DNA of 7,742 nucleotides from ZCTH02-B3 sp036563895 (GTDB taxonomy: Bacteria > Bacillota > Bacilli > Paenibacillales > Paenibacillaceae). Location of the stretch: contig DATCLN010000166.1 of the NCBI GenBank assembly GCA_036563895.1, positions 1 to 7,742 on the forward strand, read 5' to 3'. This document shows positions 1-5,162 of this stretch, piece by piece (position 1 is the first letter of the stretch; the number at the start of each line of letters is the position of its first letter). Both the position numbers and the translations under genes were made by a program. The notes under the pieces are model-generated. The model was not told the DNA's origin, ran no database searches, and saw only the letters and a program-made list of their open reading frames with translations.

Positions 1-857
1 AACACCCAGAACGTCACGCGCCTCGTCCGCACGCCGGACAGGGCGGCCGCCTTCTCGTTGCCGCCGATGGCGTATACGTGCCGGCCGAACACCGTACGGT
101 TCATGACGAACGTATAGACGGCCACCAGGACAAACAGCAGCACGAGAATGAACGGAATGCCCTTGTATTGCGCCAGCAGATACACAAAAAAGTTGATCGC
201 CGCCGCGATAAAGACCAGCTTCAGCACGAACCACGGCATCGGCAGCACTTCGAACCCATATCTCAGCTGTGTGCGCCGGCTGCGGATGTCCATGATCACG
301 ATGAGCGCTGTGAGCACGATCCCGATGACGACGGACAGCAGGTGCAGCCCCGCCCCGCCGAACACGTCCCGAAAGAACCCGGTGCTCATGTACTGGAACG
401 CTTTCGGAAACGGCGCGATCGACTGGCCGTTGAGCACGATCATCGTGAGGCCGCGGAACAAGAGCATCCCCGCCAGCGTCACGATGAACGAGGGAATCCG
501 GACGTAAGCCACCCAGAATCCTTGCCAGGCGCCCACCAGCGCGCCGATCAGCAGGCACACCGCGATGGCCAGCCAGAACGGCACGTTGTAGTGCACCATC
601 AGCACCGCGGCGACGGCCCCGACGAAGGCGGCCACCGATCCGACGGACAGGTCGATGTGCCCGCAGATGATGACGATCACCATGCCGATGGCGAGAATGA
701 GAATGTAGCTTTGCTGCTGGATGATGTTGGTGACGTTCAGGGGTTTCAGCAGGATGCCGCCGGTCACCAGCTCGAAAAACACGACAATGGCCAGCAGCGC
801 CAGAATCATGCCGTACTGCCGGATGTTGTTGCGAAACAGCGTCTTGACCATCTCCAC
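1..857 (-). CDS. mmsB: Multiple-monosaccharide ABC transporter permease MmsB/GguB (C-terminus cut by window edge)
   Basis: This is the membrane permease of a carbohydrate ABC importer (RbsC/XylH/GguB superfamily). It partners with the MmsA ATPase and ChvE-like binding protein encoded just upstream. 285 residues are visible; the reading frame is open to the window edge, so the C-terminus (perhaps about 100 residues, judging from family length) is missing. Visible hydrophobic segments lie at about residues 16-36, 50-66, 73-89, 93-118, 123-143, 171-190, 209-230 and 233-252. Family signatures include GHIDLSVGSV at 66-75, RIPSFIVTLAG at 120-130 and GRHVYAIGGNEKAA at 258-271, the cytoplasmic loop that contacts the ATPase. 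I chose the GTG start at 857 because GGGGAGGG lies 7 nt before it. The in-frame ATG at 851 has no well-spaced site. The gene starts 3 nt after the ATPase stop, so co-translation is likely. Function is assigned by family resemblance; the transported sugar is inferred. Confidence 0.93.
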   Translation of the reverse strand, partial: MEMVKTLFRNNIRQYGMILALLAIVVFFELVTGGILLKPLNVTNIIQQQSYILILAIGMVIVIICGHIDLSVGSVAAFVGAVAAVLMVHYNVPFWLAIAVCLLIGALVGAWQGFWVAYVRIPSFIVTLAGMLLFRGLTMIVLNGQSIAPFPKAFQYMSTGFFRDVFGGAGLHLLSVVIGIVLTALIVIMDIRSRRTQLRYGFEVLPMPWFVLKLVFIAAAINFFVYLLAQYKGIPFILVLLFVLVAVYTFVMNRTVFGRHVYAIGGNEKAAALSGVRTRRVTFWV

Positions 858-860
858 CGC

Positions 861-2411
861 TCATCCCTCCCCGCTCTTCCATTCGCCCGAACCGGCGGTC
901 ATCAGGCGCATCAGTTTCTCCTGGGTGGCTTCCGCCCGCGAAACTTCACCGGTGATGCGCCCTTCGCACATGACGTAGATGCGGTCGCACATGCCCAGGA
1001 TTTCCGGCAGTTCCGATGAAATGAACAGCACGGCCTTGCCTTCCGCCGCCAATTGGTTGATGATCGTGTAGATCTCGTACTTGGCGCCCACGTCGATGCC
1101 GCGGGTCGGCTCATCCAGAATCAGAATTTCCGGCCCCGCGAAAATCCACTTGCCGAGCACTACCTTCTGCTGGTTGCCGCCGCTCAGGTTCCCCGTCAGC
1201 TGCTGGACGCTCGGCGTCCTGATGTCCAGCCGCCGGCGGAACGTCTCCGCCGTGACGATTTCCTCGTTTTCATTGACCACCGCGCGGCGGGACAGCTTTT
1301 TGAGATTGGCGAGGCTCAGGTTCCGCTTGACGCTGTCGATCAGGATGAGGCCGTACTGCTTCCGGTCTTCGGTGACGTAGGCGATGCCGTGGCGGATGGC
1401 GTCGGGGACGGAACGGATGCGGATTTCCTTGCCGTTCTTGAACAGCTGCCCGCTGATGTTGCGGCCGTAGGAACGCCCGAAGATGCTCATCGCCAGTTCC
1501 GTCCGCCCCGCGCCGATGAGCCCAGCGATGCCGACGATCTCACCGCGCCGGAGGGTCAGCGACACGTTGTCGACCACTTTCCGTTCCGGATGCTGCTGAT
1601 GGTAGACGGTCCAGTTTTTCACCTCGAAAATGACATCGCCGATGTCGGCCTTCCTCTCGGGAAAACGCTGCGTGAGGTCCCGCCCCACCATGCCCCGGAT
1701 GATGCGGTCTTCCGTGACTTCGTCCTTTTTCATGTCCAGCGTCTCGATGGTTTTGCCGTCGCGCAGGATGGTGATGCTGTCGGCCACCTTCATGATCTCG
1801 TTCAGCTTGTGGGAAATGATGATGGAAGAGATGCCCCGCTCCTTGAACTGCCGGATGAGGCGCAGCAGATTCTCGCTGTCTTCCTCGTTGAGGGCGGCGG
1901 TCGGCTCGTCGAGAATAAGGAGCTTCACTTCCTTGGAGAGCGCTTTCGCAATCTCCACCAGCTGCTGCTTGCCTACGCCCAGGTGGGTCACCAGCGTGTC
2001 CGGATTCTCGTCGAGCCCCACCAGCTTGAGCAGCTCGCGGGTGCGCACGACGGTTTCGTTCCAGTCGATGAGGCCGCGCCGCTTGCGTTCGTTGCCGAGA
2101 AAAATGTTTTCCGCGATCGACAGCCAGGGGATGAGATCGAGTTCCTGGTGGATGATGACGATGCCGAGCTGCTCGCTCTGCTTGATGTCCCGGAACTCGC
2201 ACACTTTGCCCCGGAACAGGATTTCCCCTTCATAGGTGCCGTAGGGGTAGACGCCGCTCAGCACCTTCATGAGGGTCGATTTCCCGGCTCCGTTCTCGCC
2301 GCACAGCGCGTGGATCTCGCCTTCCCGGACCTTGAAGTTCACATTGTCCAGCGCCGTGACGCCGGGAAACCGCTTGGTGATGTTGCGCATTTCCAAAATG
2401 TATTCCGCCAC
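861..2411 (-). CDS. mmsA: Multiple-monosaccharide ABC transporter ATP-binding protein MmsA/GguA
   Basis: This cytoplasmic ATPase of 516 residues carries two fused nucleotide-binding domains and powers sugar import through the MmsB permease. Domain 1 (about 1-250) has Walker A GENGAGKST at 38-46, Q-loop HQE at 88-90, a divergent signature LGVGKQQ at 144-150, Walker B LLILDEP at 164-170 and switch histidine H201. Domain 2 (about 260-505) has a degenerate Walker A GLIGAGRTE at 297-305, a canonical signature LSGGNQQ at 409-415, Walker B ILILDEP at 429-435 and serine instead of the switch histidine (ISSELPE, 464-470). This asymmetric pattern is known for RbsA/MglA/GguA ATPases and suggests only one fully competent ATP site. 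The frame stays open to 2555, but the GTG at 2411 has a GAGGGAGGGG site 5 nt upstream and gives the usual family length near 513. The residues encoded further upstream come from repetitive intergenic DNA. Confidence 0.95.
   Translation of the reverse strand: MAEYILEMRNITKRFPGVTALDNVNFKVREGEIHALCGENGAGKSTLMKVLSGVYPYGTYEGEILFRGKVCEFRDIKQSEQLGIVIIHQELDLIPWLSIAENIFLGNERKRRGLIDWNETVVRTRELLKLVGLDENPDTLVTHLGVGKQQLVEIAKALSKEVKLLILDEPTAALNEEDSENLLRLIRQFKERGISSIIISHKLNEIMKVADSITILRDGKTIETLDMKKDEVTEDRIIRGMVGRDLTQRFPERKADIGDVIFEVKNWTVYHQQHPERKVVDNVSLTLRRGEIVGIAGLIGAGRTELAMSIFGRSYGRNISGQLFKNGKEIRIRSVPDAIRHGIAYVTEDRKQYGLILIDSVKRNLSLANLKKLSRRAVVNENEEIVTAETFRRRLDIRTPSVQQLTGNLSGGNQQKVVLGKWIFAGPEILILDEPTRGIDVGAKYEIYTIINQLAAEGKAVLFISSELPEILGMCDRIYVMCEGRITGEVSRAEATQEKLMRLMTAGSGEWKSGEG
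865..872 (-). promoter_or_regulatory. Ribosome binding site of mmsB
   Basis: On the minus strand GGGGAGGG lies inside the last codons of the ATPase gene, 7 nt before a GTG codon. This decides the GTG start at 857 over the ATG two codons later. The placement fits translational coupling to mmsA. Confidence 0.7.
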
Positions 2412-2416
2412 CTGCG

Positions 2417-2426
2417 CCCCTCCCTC
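2417..2426 (-). promoter_or_regulatory. Ribosome binding site of mmsA
   Basis: The minus-strand sequence GAGGGAGGGG sits 5 nt before the GTG at 2411 (7 nt if GGAGG is taken as the core). It supports that start, directly before the family-typical N-terminus AEYILEMRNITKRFPG. Confidence 0.65.
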
Positions 2427-2431
2427 GCCGG

Positions 2432-2480
2432 ATGAACCCGCATGAACCGCAATGTTTCGCATGAACCCGCTTGAAACGCG
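2432..2480 (-). repeat. Tandem ~10-bp repeats in the mmsA leader
   Basis: Read on the plus strand, consecutive units are ATGAACCCGC (2432), ATGAACCGC (2442), AATGTTTCGC (2451), ATGAACCCGC (2461) and TTGAAACGCG (2471). Two units are identical and one has a 1-base deletion; the last two kinds are more diverged. The array lies in the untranslated region just before the mmsA ribosome binding site. A period near one helical turn could present repeated protein contacts on one face of DNA, or it could be slippage-derived spacer. Function is unknown. Confidence 0.6.
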
Positions 2481-2487
2481 TTCAAGC
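2469..2487. repeat. Short inverted repeat GCTTGAA-acgcg-TTCAAGC
   Basis: Two perfect 7-bp arms (2469-2475 and 2481-2487) flank a 5-base spacer. The arms overlap the end of the 10-bp repeat array in the chvE-mmsA intergenic region. It could be a repressor operator, since it superficially resembles LacI-family sites, or a weak RNA hairpin. It does not match the CcpA cre consensus because the central CG is displaced by one base. Confidence 0.4.
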
Positions 2488-2496
2488 CCGACGTCG

Positions 2497-2535
2497 GCGG
2501 ACAGCCGGCCTTGCCTTGGCCGACCGGCCGTCCGC
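2497..2535 (-). other. Large GC-rich hairpin in the chvE-mmsA intergenic region
   Basis: The arms at 2497-2508 and 2524-2535 form a 12-bp stem with a single G-U pair in the minus-strand transcript, around a 15-nt loop (2509-2523). The sequence after it in the direction of transcription has no U-run, so it is not a typical intrinsic terminator. It is better read as an mRNA stability or processing element between the highly needed binding protein and the ATPase. The fold is seen in the sequence; the role is inferred. Confidence 0.5.
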
Positions 2536-2570
2536 GTCGGGCGAACGCTGCGCATGGGCCGTATCGGGCT

Positions 2571-2588
2571 CGGCGCCGCGCGGCGCCG
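2571..2588 (-). other. Perfect 18-bp palindrome just after the chvE stop
   Basis: CGGCGCCGCGCGGCGCCG is its own reverse complement and lies 8 nt downstream of the chvE stop codon. In the transcript it can fold into an all-GC hairpin. No U-tract follows, so complete termination is unlikely. Hairpins at this place in sugar-transport operons commonly protect the binding-protein mRNA from 3' exonucleases and raise its level over the ATPase and permease. That role is an inference here. Confidence 0.5.
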
Positions 2589-2596
2589 TTTCCGTC

Positions 2597-3721
2597 TTAC
2601 TTCAGCTGATCCTCGGTGTAGTAGCCGGAACCGATCAGGACTTCCTTGTAGTTGGTGATGTCCACGGAGATCGGTTCAAGCAGGTAGGAAGGCACGACCT
2701 TGACGCCGTTGTCGTAGGTGGTGGTGTCGTTCACTTCCGGTTCCCGGCCGTTCAGCACGGCATCGGCCATCCGCACCGCCACCTTGGCCAGCTCGCGGGT
2801 GTCCTTGAACACGGTCTGCGTCTGTTCGCCGGCGATGATCGACTTGACGGACGCGATTTCCGCGTCCTGACCCGTGATGATCGGCAGCGGCTTGTCGGGG
2901 GTGCCATAGCCGACGCTCTTGAGGGAGGACAGCACGCCGATGGAGATGCCGTCATACGGCGACAGCACCGCGTGCACGTTCTCCGTCGTGTAGTAGGCCG
3001 ACAGCAGGTTGTCCATGCGGGACTGGGCGACGCCGCCGTCCCAGCGCAGCGTGGCGATCTGGTCGAACTCCGTCTGGCCGGAGCGGACCACCAGCTGCCC
3101 GTTGTCGATGTACGGCTGGAGGATGCTCATGGCGCCGTTGAAGAAGAAGTACGCGTTGTTGTCGTCCGGGGAACCCGCGAACAGCTCGATGTTGAAGGGT
3201 CCTTTGCCTTCCTTCAGGCCGAGCTTTTCCTCGATGTAGCTGCCCTGCAGCACGCCGACCTTGAAGTTGTCAAAGGTGGCGTAATAGTCGACGTGTTCAG
3301 TCTTGCGGATCAGCCGGTCGTAGGCGATGACCGGGATGCCGGCGTCGGCCGCCTTCTGCAGCACGTCGGTCAGGGATTCGCCGTCGATGGCGGCGATCAC
3401 GAGGAGCTTGGCGCCTTTTGTGATCATGTTTTCGATCTGTGACACCTGGTTTTCGACGATGTCTTCCCCGTATTGGAGGTCCGTCCGGTAGCCAAGTGCT
3501 TCGAACTCCTTGACCATGTTGGAGCCGTCGCTTACCCAGCGCTCGGAAGACTTCGTCGGCATCGCGATGCCGATCAGCCCCTTGTCTCCGCCGCCTCCGC
3601 CGGAGCCGCCGCTTCCGCTTCCGCCGCCGGAACCGCCGGAGCCGCCGGAACCGCCTCCGCTGCACGCCGCCAGCACCAGGGCCAGCACAAGCGCGAGAAC
3701 CAAAGCCGCTTTCTTTCTCAT
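2597..3721 (-). CDS. chvE: ChvE-like multiple-monosaccharide-binding lipoprotein
   Basis: This extracellular, membrane-anchored sugar-binding protein of 374 residues delivers ligand to the MmsA-MmsB importer. The N-terminus is a lipoprotein signal: MRKK, a hydrophobic run, then lipobox LAAC with Cys20. A Gly/Ser-only linker follows at about 21-45. The mature domain closely matches the ChvE family: GIAMPTKSSERW, QIENMITKGAKLLVIAAIDG, AYDRLIRKT, YYATFDNFKVGVLQ, FAGSPDDNNA, GTPDKPLP, GQDAEIASVKSIIAGEQ, FKDTRELAKV and a C-terminal GYYTEDQLK. Agrobacterium ChvE binds several aldoses (glucose, galactose, arabinose, xylose), so a broad aldose range is likely here. The ATG at 3721 is preferred because AAAGGGAG ends 10 nt before it. 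An in-frame GTG at 3730 sits only 1 nt from that site. The gene has its own leader after a terminator and is followed by a structured intergenic region before mmsA. Confidence 0.95.
   Translation of the reverse strand: MRKKAALVLALVLALVLAACSGGGSGGSGGSGGGSGSGGSGGGGGDKGLIGIAMPTKSSERWVSDGSNMVKEFEALGYRTDLQYGEDIVENQVSQIENMITKGAKLLVIAAIDGESLTDVLQKAADAGIPVIAYDRLIRKTEHVDYYATFDNFKVGVLQGSYIEEKLGLKEGKGPFNIELFAGSPDDNNAYFFFNGAMSILQPYIDNGQLVVRSGQTEFDQIATLRWDGGVAQSRMDNLLSAYYTTENVHAVLSPYDGISIGVLSSLKSVGYGTPDKPLPIITGQDAEIASVKSIIAGEQTQTVFKDTRELAKVAVRMADAVLNGREPEVNDTTTYDNGVKVVPSYLLEPISVDITNYKEVLIGSGYYTEDQLK
3587..3661 (-). repeat. Gly/Ser codon repeat encoding the lipoprotein linker
   Basis: The stretch encodes 25 consecutive Gly or Ser residues directly after the lipidated cysteine of the ChvE-like protein. 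The DNA is a degenerate tandem array of GGC/GGA/AGC-type codons (CCGCCGGAGCC-like on the plus strand). It probably acts as a flexible tether between membrane anchor and binding domain. Such arrays are prone to length change by slippage. Confidence 0.8.
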
Positions 3722-3881
3722 CCCTTGCACACTCCCTTTCGTTTCGGTGTCAGTCTGTTCAGCCTACAAGTTAGCACCGGAGTGCGGGGGACGTCTTTCG
3801 ACGAACCGAACAACTTTTTTCAAAAATTTAGCTTTCTTCCGGCGGTTCGCCGCGGGGGTCCGGATCGGCCATGATGGGGCC
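3722..3881 (-). promoter_or_regulatory. Leader and probable promoter region of the chvE-mmsA-mmsB operon
   Basis: This gene-free stretch lies between the terminator of the regulator operon and chvE. It contains an AT-rich tract (3811-3831, TTTTTGAAAAAA core on the minus strand) that stands out against GC-rich surroundings. It also holds an inverted repeat CGAACCG/CGGTTCG, and a small CGTC-GAAA-GACG stem-loop at 3792-3803. AAAGGGAG at 3732-3739 is the chvE ribosome binding site. No convincing -35/-10 pair is visible. A TG-C-TAACTT at about 3770-3778 is a weak extended -10 candidate. A poor core promoter would fit activation by the AraC-type regulator encoded immediately upstream. Confidence 0.45.
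3802..3849. repeat. Inverted repeat CGAACCG ... CGGTTCG upstream of chvE
   Basis: On the minus strand CGAACCG (3849-3843) and CGGTTCG (3808-3802) form 7-bp inverted arms with centres 41 bp apart, close to four helical turns. The AT-rich tract lies between them. The upstream arm is itself embedded in a tight CGGCG-AAC-CGCCG palindrome. These are candidate binding sites for the YesN/AraC-type regulator; the link is inferred from position only. Confidence 0.35.
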
Positions 3882-3916
3882 ATAAACGAAGACCGGCCGG
3901 AAAAATCCGGCCGGTC
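3882..3916 (-). terminator. Intrinsic terminator after the response regulator gene
   Basis: An 11-bp perfect stem (GACCGGCCGGA paired with TCCGGCCGGTC, arms 3906-3916 and 3891-3901) has a TTTT loop on the transcribed minus strand. It is followed by a short T-rich tail TTCGTTTAT. It begins 19 nt after the regulator stop codon. It separates the sensing operon from the transport operon. The tail is interrupted, so some read-through into chvE is possible. Confidence 0.8.
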
Positions 3917-3935
3917 CGGGCTCAATCTTGACGAG

Positions 3936-5159
3936 TCAGCCGCGTTCTTCGTCGTCGGTCGCCTCGCCCTTGCGGTAGCGGATGGGGGAGACGCCGACCG
4001 CCTTCTTGAAGGCGGTGCTGAAGTAATGCTGCGATTCGTAGCCGACCGCCTCGGCGATCTCGGCGATGCTCATCGAGGTGGTGAGCAAAAGCTGCGTCGC
4101 CCGCGAGATGCGGATCTGCGTAAGCAGGGCCACGAAGGTGGTGCCCAGCTCCTGCCGGAACAGGCGGCTCAGGTACACCGGCGACACGCCGACGGCGCGG
4201 GCCGTGGACTCCAGCGACAGGTTCGGGTCGTGATGATGGTCGCGCATGTACATCCGTGCCCGGCGGACGATGGGCGAGATGGCGGTTTCCCGGTAAATGA
4301 TGCCCCGCGCCTTGCGGTACACGGCCGGCACGGCCTCGACGCCGCCGGTCACCGGTTCGGCGTGGGTGACGACGAACAGCTTCAGATACCGCGCCACGGC
4401 GCGCTCGATGGCACCAAACGGGTCCGTGTCGGCGACATCCCACACGAGAGCGCACAGGAAACCGTGCGGATCGCGGAACCGGGCATGCGGCCAGGGCGAA
4501 AGCAGCTCGTCCATGATGTTTTCGATGGCGAACAGCATGAGCTGGCGCTCCCGCTCGGGACGGACGAGGGCGGCCGCGGCGCTTCCTTCCGCCTCCGGCC
4601 AGCGCACGATGCCGAACAGGGAAGGCGCCCGGTCGGGCAGCTCGAGAAAACGCAGCTGTTCCAGCACTTCCTGGCGGGTGAGCGATTCGCCGATCCACTC
4701 GTTGCAGAACCGCTCGCGCAGGAGCGGGATGTTCTTGCGGATCTGGCGCGAGGCCATTTCCAGATGTTTTTCCTGTTCCCGCGCCTTCTCCAATTGCTCC
4801 CCGATCCGGGCGAGCACCGCCGTCAGGTCCTTCGGATTGGCCGGCTTGAGCAGATATTCGTCCACGCCGTGGCGGATCGCCTGCTGGGCGTAGGCGAATT
4901 CGTCATGGCCGGTGACGATGACGATGCGGCACGACGGCAACCGGTTGCGGAGCTCGCCGATCAGGGTAATGCCGTCCATGATGGGCATGTTGAGGTCGAC
5001 CAGGGCGATGTCCGCCCGGCAGGCGAGGGCCTTCTCCAGCGCTTCCTCCCCGTCTTCCGCTTCCGCGGCCACCCGCATGCCCAGCGCCTCCCAATCGACC
5101 GATTCCCTAAGTCCCTCGCGGATGAGCGGTTCATCGTCGGCGATGATCACGTTCCACAC
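3936..5159 (-). CDS. YesN-type response regulator with AraC-family DNA-binding domain
   Basis: This cytoplasmic transcription regulator of 407 residues is the partner of the kinase encoded 3 nt upstream. The receiver domain (about 1-120) has the acidic pair D9/D10, phospho-acceptor D55 (ALVDLNMPIMDG), T83 and K105 (YLLKP), so it appears competent for phosphorylation. A charged helical segment (about 118-142) and a poorly conserved middle region (about 145-290) follow. The C-terminus holds two AraC-type helix-turn-helix units: LSLESTARAVGVSPVYLSRLF (about 314-334) and SIAEIAEAVGYESQHYFSTAF (about 364-384), ending SPIRYRK. The GTG start at 5159 follows GGAGGAGG by 8 nt. The ATG overlapping the kinase stop is in another frame. 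The likely target is the chvE operon whose leader begins just past the terminator, by analogy with other YesN regulators beside sugar transporters; the target itself is not shown by sequence. Confidence 0.95.
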   Translation of the reverse strand: MWNVIIADDEPLIREGLRESVDWEALGMRVAAEAEDGEEALEKALACRADIALVDLNMPIMDGITLIGELRNRLPSCRIVIVTGHDEFAYAQQAIRHGVDEYLLKPANPKDLTAVLARIGEQLEKAREQEKHLEMASRQIRKNIPLLRERFCNEWIGESLTRQEVLEQLRFLELPDRAPSLFGIVRWPEAEGSAAAALVRPERERQLMLFAIENIMDELLSPWPHARFRDPHGFLCALVWDVADTDPFGAIERAVARYLKLFVVTHAEPVTGGVEAVPAVYRKARGIIYRETAISPIVRRARMYMRDHHHDPNLSLESTARAVGVSPVYLSRLFRQELGTTFVALLTQIRISRATQLLLTTSMSIAEIAEAVGYESQHYFSTAFKKAVGVSPIRYRKGEATDDEERG

Positions 5160-5162
5160 AGC

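Noticed and set aside
78..1019. A 313-codon open frame on the plus strand, opposite the permease gene
   Set aside because: The minus strand encodes an uninterrupted permease with family signatures and membrane segments. The plus-strand product is a low-complexity hydrophilic string rich in His, Asp and Gln.
1053..2435. A 460-codon open frame on the plus strand, opposite the ATPase gene
   Set aside because: It is antisense to a gene with all ABC ATPase motifs, has no recognisable domain or ribosome binding site, and its residues mirror the codon usage of the real gene.
2470..2486. CcpA catabolite-repression (cre) site
   Set aside because: The sequence resembles TGAAA..CG..TTCA, but the half-sites are separated by an odd number of bases and the central CG is displaced, so it does not fit the 14-bp cre consensus.
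2412..2555. N-terminal extension of the ATPase to 2555
   Set aside because: The extra 48 residues come from the repeat array and hairpin region, lie outside the family's usual length, and a well-spaced ribosome binding site supports the GTG at 2411.
3587..3661. CRISPR or minisatellite-type array at the Gly/Ser codon run
   Set aside because: There are no regular repeat-spacer units; the repetition is explained by a Gly/Ser coding tract in a lipoprotein linker.
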